Source: CBDCWQ01 sp965223435 | Lineage (GTDB): Bacteria; Myxococcota; Kuafuiibacteriia; Kuafuiibacteriales; Kuafuiibacteriaceae | DNA length: 64,000 nt | Direction of reading: 5' to 3' | Assembly (NCBI GenBank): GCA_965223435.1 | Contig: CBDCWQ010000001.1 | Location: forward strand, 248,001-312,000 | Shown here: in pieces, positions 31,101 to 40,100 of the stretch | Position numbering within the stretch: the stretch's first letter is position 1 | Layout: each line of letters opens with the position of its first letter | Program-made: the position numbers and the translations under genes | Notes under the pieces: generated by a model | What the model was told of the DNA's origin: nothing | What the model saw: only the letters and a program-made list of their open reading frames with translations | Database searches by the model: none

Positions 31101-34100
31101 CCATCCTCCAAAAGCTGCCTTAAACCTTTTTCCAGGGTGCCTCTTCGAAAGGACCGCATACTCGACGCCACATGAGAGGACAGAGCATCATCGTTATAAG
31201 ATTGCTGCACGCCTTCTCGTCGCATCATCGCAGGCGTCGTCGGAGAGCTGCCGTGCACAAAGGAGGCCTGCCAGGTTCCAAAAAGACCGTCACGCTCGTC
31301 TCGAGGGTAGGCAGGTATGTAAGCTTCATTGATGAGTGCAACCAGTTCGTACGCGTCTACGGGGCGCTCCATGAGGGGAATAAACAGATGCCCATCGTCG
31401 CTCCCAATGCGCTGGGTCAAGAGCCGTGAAAACTGTGCGCTGACATCGGCACAATCGGTGCCGAGAATGACGTCTTCTATGCCACCGGTGGTCGGCCCCA
31501 TCAATGTGGGAATCGGGGCGTTACAAAAGTTTTGCAGCCCGGTAATGGTCGTCATCAAGCGGGCCTCAAAAGTTTCTTGGTGGGCCGAGAGCCAAGAATG
31601 CATAGGCCGCTCGGCTTCTATGGCCTCTATCATGAAATCGATCGCGACCAGCCGCCTCATCAGCGTATCAAAAATGTGGGGCTTGGGATCAGAGACCAGA
31701 ACCGAAAAGACGGTGCTGAGGTAGGCGCTTTCGAGGCGAAGATCGATGTCCCGCCGCCAACTGTAGTCCGACTTTTGGGCTTCGCTCAGCACATCCTCGC
31801 CGGCAAACATCGTCACCGCGTCCACCCCGAGGAAGCCCTTGGGGCTCTGTGCGATCAACAGCCCCGCCCAATCTCCCGCCGAAAGGTCCGCGGCGGACGT
31901 CGCTTCGTGGTAGTCATTCCACGCGATTTCTTCTTGCCTTGGATCAAAGGCGCGGGCGGCGCGCTTGGCCAGAATCTTGGCCGCGGGGCGCTCAGAAAAT
32001 GCTCGCGGCCCACGCTGCGGCCCCGAAGACACCGGATTGACCGGCAAGAGCGCGAGAAGGTCAAGCGACCGTTTGGCTCGCATCAACTGGCCTGAGTCAT
32101 GCGCGTACAGCAAGTAGAGCGCCGCGGAGTGACGCGCGGCCGACGCCTCCCCCTTGGGGACTTGTGGTCCTCCTAGGTAGGCTACCGGACGTCCTGAATA
32201 CGGCTCCTGGCCGACGGCAAAGGCCACCGGGCCCTCCCAGAACTTCTCGCGAAGCGCTTGGTCGACCGCGAATCGAGCCTCGGTGTCGGGGAAAAAACCG
32301 ATAAGCCGTTCGGCCAAGTCGAGGGTGAAGTGGGCGTAAACGTGGTCCTCCAGGGCAGCGATCTTCAAAGCAGGGAGGTCAAGCGCGTCCCACGGAACGC
32401 TAAGGCCCGGCTCGGGAACAATCCCATTTTTGAGGGCGGCGATGGGGGCTGGGTCACCCATGCCAGCGGTCAGCACCTCCCGCTCGGCATCAAAATGCAG
32501 GGTGTAAAGCGACCGAAGAAGCTCATCAACAGCGGACCGAACCGGATCGACATAGGGCGATTCGCCCCACGTCTCAATATAGCGGAGGAGGCTGTAGACC
32601 GCCAGCATCTGAGACCCGGTCTGAAAATAAGGAGCAATGGCCTGGCCCGTCTTGGCATGGACCGCAAAAGGAAGCTGTACTGGCGAGCCCGGCGTTCCTT
32701 CAAAAGACACCATTGTGGACAACATGCCCTCCACCCACGGACGCGCAGCAATATTGTCTGTCGTGTCCCGATTCACGGCAGCAATGATGGCCAGCGCTTG
32801 GTCTTCGAGATAGGTGACCGATACGTTCGTCGAAGTGATTGTCTCGGAGACCACCCGCTCCCCGTCTAGATGGACCATCTGCCCATTGAGATTCCGCCCC
32901 CTCGGTACCAGCGCCCCCGCGGCCCACCTGCGGGCGGCGGTGAATCCACCCGACCTCGCTCCAAAGTCTGAGATCGTAACCAAGGACTTTCCGCTGGTGC
33001 CGTCAAAAAGCCTCACCTCTTTGATATGATTGCGCTTGCTGTGGTTCAGCGACTGCTGGAAATACCACTCACCCTTCGCGCCTTCGACGGACCACCCACG
33101 GTCTACCCCTTGGGCTTTGGGCGCATCGGTCGCGCTCCGGATATTGGTGGCCGCCACCATCAAGTCATCCCCTGAATCTTTTTTGTGGAACAGACGAGCA
33201 ACCGGAATAGCCGTGGACAGATCCTGGTCTATTCGTAAGTCGTGATGGGCAGCGACGATCGACCCTTTATACTGAAAGGTCCCGTTTTCATGGAGCTCCA
33301 TCGTCCCTAACCCCAGCTCAGCTTCCCGGCCGTCCTCGCCCACCATCAAAAGAGAAAGCGCGATGTAGTGGTCGTCCAAGGAGACCGGCTCCCCGAGGTA
33401 TCCATTGGCACTGAAACCATAGGTCTTGAGCCCGAGACCAAAATCGGGCTCTTGGACCTTCATGTGGACATTCAAAGTGATGTCCGTACTGTTGACCGGT
33501 GCGTAGTTGAATGCGGTTGCTCCCAACCCCGGTGCGCTGCCGCTGAAGATCGAGTCCAGCACACCCCCGCCACCAAATTTTCGTATCTTGCTGGACGACT
33601 CCAACGTCTCGCCGAAGCCATCGTCCCAGCGGACACTGACCATCGTGTAGGTGCTATCGATGGGCGAAGTGGCGGAGCCCCAGGGCCGTGACACGTCAGG
33701 CGAGTCGCCAAACGATCGGACAACCAAGCGCGCGCCCTCAGCCTCGGCCGACGCAACGATACCATCTTGGACATCTATGGTACCGCCGACGTCACTTACT
33801 TCGGCCGACAAAGCCGTGTCTTCTTCAACCTCTGTTGTGCCGACGGCGCCTTCGTTCCCACCGAGATCTGAGCGCTCGTACATGACGGACTTTTTTGCCA
33901 GCTCAATCCAGGCCGAGGCACTGAACCTGGCTGCCTCGTCCACCGGGTACTCAGACGCAAGAGCATTGGCCCCATGGATGTAATTCTTCAAGGGCTGGTC
34001 AACGTGGCCATGATGGCTGGCGAAATGATCGTAGACATCGATGAACCAGATCGCCGCCGTTGCCGAAGGCAAGGGCGTCATCAACCCCTTGATTGGAATC

Positions 34101-37100
34101 GTAGAATACGGAAGACCGTTGTCGGCCACCATGCGCTGCATATCCGACCACAGCCGTGTAGCTTCCTGCAGATAACGCGCCGAAGCCTCCGGAAACTGCT
34201 CGGCCAGCGCTTCTTCAAAATAGAGGAGACCTAAGATAAGCCCAGTTGTGGCCTCCAAATGGTAGAGCTCCTCTTGTGCATCGTTTTGCTCCACGTAGCG
34301 ATCATGGAAGGCCTTCGAAAAATAGAACGCACCGTGGTACACGTTGCCTTCATACCTGAGTGTAGAGCTTGTGAAGTTCTCGATGGTGAAATCGAGGCAA
34401 CTCACGAGTTTTTCTTTTTGCGCCTGCGGCAACTCGTTAAAATCAACCGAAAGTGACAACCAACTGCAGTTGTCAATCGCACTCACGATGTTCGGGAGGA
34501 ATTCGCCGGCGACGAACTCACCGCCCGTGATCACCCGCCCCTCCACGGGATCCCAAAGACGTTCGAAGATCGCGTCTCGAACCCCGTCCCGCCAAGTAAC
34601 CAAACCCTGCAAGCCCTCAGAGCCGGATACACCATTCAACACGCCCACCTTGCGCAGTTCCTCGTCCGAGATTCCCTCGGTGATGTCAGCCCAGTAGTGA
34701 ATTGCATGGTTCAATACACTGAGAACGTCGAGATTGTGCTCAGTCACAACATTCTCTGCTTTGGCCGGCTTCCGAAGGGCTCGAAAGATCCCAAAGTCTT
34801 CAGCGCCCATACGAAATTGCACTGTTTCGGTGTTGCCGTCTCCGTACTCCACCTCAACGGAAAACGCAGGTTCTCGGTCTGGAAGAAACTCGTCGTAACC
34901 GATCACATCGAGGATATGATAATATCCGAGGCTTTCGACTCGACCACCGGGTGAGAGCACCCGAGAAAAGTCAATGTCCAGCTTCGAAGTCTCCGCCGAA
35001 TACTTGAGGCCTTCGGTGGTAACCCCTCCGGTCATCAACCATTTTGCCAGCGGATCTGAAGCAATGTCGCCCGCGCGGTGCTCACTCAAGCCGCGCAGAG
35101 CAGCAAGATAGCAGGCCTGAACTTTGGCCCGCGTCTTTGAACCGGCTTCCCGCGCGGCATCCGACGAAAGGTATACACCAAGGCCATGAATCACCCAAGC
35201 GTCCGCCCCCGTCACCAAGCGCATATCTCGCCAGTCGTCGTCGAAGGTGTTCCAAGAAAAAGGCCACCCTAGAATAATTGGATCGCCCGTCGCGTTGTCC
35301 GTCCCCCAGACGGCCGTTGTCCCTAGACACAACTGCTCTGCCAGTCCGCTGGCCCGAGGGTCGCTCTTTCGAGCGAACTGGGCCAAAGCGATGCCCTGCG
35401 AGTAAGCCCATGCCCGCCCGTATTCTGAGAGATACAAAGAATCTTCGGGGTGCGCATCGTCCGATTGATATTCTTTTTGAAGGTTGAGTTCGGTATCGAA
35501 GAGTGTGTCTCGAAGCTCGATGGATCGTTCGTAATTGCCGGCCGCATCGCCGCGGAAAAGCTGAATTCCAGCGCCTTTTTTCACCGGCACTTTCCGGTGG
35601 CGAGCTGCGGGCGCAAGCCCGTCGGTTCGATCCTTGAAGTCTTGCGGAAGCACGGTCGCTGCCGCTGCACCTTTCCCCGAAAAGCCAGGAATCCACAGCG
35701 TCTCCTGCCCACTGATGGTTTGTCCGTGCGTCGTCACATATTCGTTCACAAAGCTGGACGCTTGCGTACCAAACGCCAGAGAGTCTGCGTCCACAGCGCA
35801 GCCGTCTGAGAGAACATCGTATTGGTCCACACACGAAATCTTGGTTTCCACCGTTCGGTTTTGGGTAGCCTGTGCGGGTCCCTCCGTGATGACCCTTTTG
35901 GTCGGCGTCTCGGGGTGGCTGATGCGGTTGGTCATGATACGATCCGCTTCGTCCCCTTCGCCATGCTTGACATAGGACGCGACCCATAAGTCCTCGTAGG
36001 TCGCCAAGGAGGGGACCCCATAGTAGTAGTCCGCACCGCTACCGTAGGCGCGCCAACTGATGGGCTTTGCAGCGTGGGCTCGCTCTTCTCCGCTGGATCG
36101 ATCGAAGCCCTGATTGACAACGGTATGATCAAAGCGTTCGCCGTCGTCGCTTCGGGCAAGTACGATTTGGCCCAGCGGAATGCCCTCTTCACCGGCAAAC
36201 GCGGAGTCGGCTGTGTAGTACAGCACCCCAATCTCGCCGCGCGCAGCCACTCCCAAAGAAGGCATATAGCCTTGGCCGATGGACTTCGGCGCGCCCCAGG
36301 TTTGGCCACCGTCGGGTGACGACACAAACTGAATGGCGTTGCCTGCCAGATCGTTCGGGTTGTGTTTGGTTCCCCGCTCGTAGACGGCAAACATTTGGCC
36401 AATAGAGCCCGCATACATCTTCGCGTACGACGGTCCGGTATCGCCTACATCGTCGCTGTGGCCATCGTCGCAGGATTCGAAATCGCCCGCCCGTTCGCTT
36501 TTGAATGATTCGAGGGTCGAGATTCGCCACCGCAGAAGGGTTTCCTCAAACTGGGTCCCTTCTTCGTGAAAGTGTTCACCGCCGGGCTCTTTGGGCGGAA
36601 CATTTTTGAGTGGGCCTCGGCGCCAAGCCCCTTGACGAAAGCCGACCTCCATTGGTCCCTCAACCAATTCGAACGCGACGCGAGCACCCCCGTCCTCGAC
36701 AAGTTTAGGCACCAATCGGGGCTGGGATCGGTTCTCGCTCCACGCTCCGGCTTGAATTGGTCGCTGGGCGACCTTGATTTGGTCGTCCTCGTGCCAGAGC
36801 CCTTGGTGCGTATACTGGAACCAGTTTGCCGGGTGACCCTGCGCATCATCATACGCGTAGTACCGATTGCGCGCCTTACCAAACCCTTGAATCTCTTCGT
36901 AACGTCCCTCTAGGGCCACGAGTGCATCTGCGTTATCGGGCACGGCCAATAGACACGAGTACTGGTCGACCCGTGACGCGCTACGAAACCCCTTGCGATA
37001 CTCCTTCGTCTCACCTTTGTACCAAATGGGTCGTGACCCCCCGCAGAGTTTCCGCGAGGGCGGTGGAACCAACGGGCCCAAGAAATGGCTCTTCAAGCCC

Positions 37101-40100
37101 TCCCACGAAGCATTTGCCCGCGGAAGATTATCGAACATGCGCGTCTGTCGGGCCACAATACTCACGCTTTGTCGGCTCACGTGAAGCGACGGATTTTCAA
37201 CATAGGTTTCCTCCGTTCGCTCCAAGTATGGGCCAAATTGCGCCCGACATTGACCGCGTTGCTTACAGGCCAATGAGTCTTCTGGGTCGATGCCGAGCGA
37301 ATACGTATCCTCGTACCGGTTGGTACAGCAGGAGCCCTCACCCTCTTCGCATGGTTTTTCCGCGGTGTGGGCATACTTCACCAGTTCGTGGTTCACCTGA
37401 CGCTTTTGCTCGTCAAAGACGTTGATCCGCTTGCCGAATTCGTTTTCCTCGCCCTGCAAATCTTCAAAGTAATAAACCTTGTTCGCCTCATTCCAGATCA
37501 TGTGGTGCACACCGCGATGGTCGTAGGCCATGTCGAGGTCCCGTTTCCAGGCTGAATCCTTAGGGAATTCGCGCAAGCTTCGAAAGGCATGACCACCGTC
37601 CGCGGTGATGGCACCAGCCTGCTCGCTCTTGTGGAGCACCACTCGGCTGTCGGACCCATCCCTATCTTGTTCAATCCACCCAATGATCACCTGGTTCGCA
37701 AACGCTGCCAGGCCAATGTCGCTGATGACCCGACTCGGATCGAGGGTCGCCACGGCCTGCTCTGCAAAAACAAAGCTGCCCTCCTTTGCAAACTGCTCGC
37801 TCCGGGCGTACTTGACCTGCTCGCCACCTTCCTCATCGCGAACCACGAAGGCCAAGTGGGCGAGGGCTTTGGTCCCCACTTTGCTGAACACCACTTCCGG
37901 AATGGAAAGGGCCACTCCAGATGCAGAAACGGAGGCGGCACCTTCGAGTTCACCCGCCGCAGCCACCGGAGGCTCTCGGCCCACGTCCAGTCTGACCGAG
38001 TCGGACGGCGCGGACTCATACTCCGCCCCTTCGGCACGGGGAAGCACGGCGGTCACGTAAAAGAGGTAGGTCGCAGGCGAGGCGGGCGCCAAACCTTCAT
38101 AGAAGATCTCGGGCTCATCCGACACCGCAACCTCGTCACGGTAGACGCGGTAGGTCGGTTTCACGCCCGCTGGGAACGGCGTCCCATCTTTGAAGCCACG
38201 CGGCTGTCGCCAACGAATGTGTATCGTGTCTCCGTCCGACCACGCACGCAAGCCCCGAGGCTTAGAGGCCGCTTGGGTGGCCAAAAAGGCCTCTCTGCGC
38301 GTGACACCTACCGCCTGAACCGTGACATTGTTTGCTCTATCCGTTGCCACCAGCTTGAATTGCGTGAGGCCCAGCGCAACAGAGAGTGTCGTTGAAAACG
38401 CGCCATCACGAAGTTCGAGCACATTTTCTTCTCCCGTATCCTCATTCTTCAGAACCACGTCAACCAAATGGCTGTCGGACGCTGTCCCCTCCAAGACATA
38501 GTCGGCATCGTACACCGTCGTGTTCACGCCACCTCGAACCGAAAGCACCGGGGGCTCGGGATCGAAGATGATGGTTCGCTCGACCTGAGCCTCCAGACCT
38601 GCTCCATCCCGCGCCACAATACGAAGGTCGGTTCGCTCGTTATTCAGTTTCACGAAGCTTGAAAAGTGGCCACTCGAGGTCGACGTGATGACCTCGTTGA
38701 TGCGCACGAACATCAAATGTTCATCCTCGGCGTGGCCGTCGATTCGCGTGAGCGGCACATTGCTAAAACTGACCGCGGCCTCCGGGTATGACAAGGAAAG
38801 TACGGGGTATAGAGAATCGGCTACCGAGTAGGGCGCATCATCTGGCCCGAAAAGGCTTAAGTTCAGCGAAACCTCGCTGTTTTCGGGGTGCACGCCCATC
38901 CAGTCAATCTTGGTCACCGCACCCGCCTCAATGGTGGTCAGATCCTCGAAAAACAAAGACGCGCGCTGGAAGCGAGGACCCGCCCCAGCAGCCAGCAGAC
39001 TAAGAAGCCCCACTTCCTCTGTTCTGCCTTCCGCGTCGGCCAGGACAACCTTCAGGTCGGTGCCCTCAAGGCTGGCCCGAACATCAATGTGGACCCCGAT
39101 CGTTTCGCCTTCGGCCACCACCTCGGTTGGTTCTGCGCCATCAGCGGGAGAGTGCGGCAAAAATTTAATCCCGTGCTCGTCGGCCAAAAATGCAACCCGT
39201 CGCTCGGTACTCAAGCCGGCTTCATCGATCGCCCAAAACGCAAAAACATGGAGTCCGGCCGTCATTTCCGCCAAATCAACCGACATCACAAAAGTCTCTC
39301 CCCGCATGGTCACGGGTACGCCGTTGAGTGTTAGAACCTTAAGGGTTGAATCCCGCACGGTACCACCAAGATTGATCGTCCTTTTCTCGGCTAACGCCAC
39401 CGGGTCCGGCGCAACAACTTCAATGATGGGCGCTTGGGAGTCGTAGATGATTTGCTTCTTGAGGCGGCTGATGTTCCCAGATCCGTCGACTGCGGAAAGC
39501 TCGATTTCATTTCGCCCAGGCACCAACCAAAGCTCATGCGAGAAGCTCTGGTTGCTCCGGCCCAAAACCACACCGTTCAGGGAATACTCGAGTAGATCCC
39601 GATCATAGACCACACCATCGAGACGAAACCGAGACTGTGCACTGACCTCTAGGTCGGTGCCTTTGATCAGGTGTAACAGCGGTGGGGTCAGATCTTTGGG
39701 CTCGACGGCCTCACCTTGTGCGGGTACTTGTTCAATCTCCGGGGCGTGAAGTCGCTGCTCATACGCCCAAGGGGAGAGCTCAACCGGATCGGCTGCTGAA
39801 GAGGCCGTGCCAAAAAATCGATCGTTGAGGGCCCGCACCAAATGAAGGGCACCCTTACCGGGACTCAAGGAGGCCCCCGGCGAGACCGCGCGGTCCCCCT
39901 GCCCATATGGATAAATCCCTCGAAGACTCGGCACCTCGCGAGAAAGCTGTGCCACAAGGGCCAAGAGGCGTACCGCAGCGCCGGGCGAAGGCTGTCGCTC
40001 GCGCTCGGCGGAGGCCGGCAGGTACCCGTGAAGGGTCTCTTGAATGTCCCGATCGAAAGGTTCATAGGTTCCCATCAGCGCGATCTCGATCGACGCCGGA

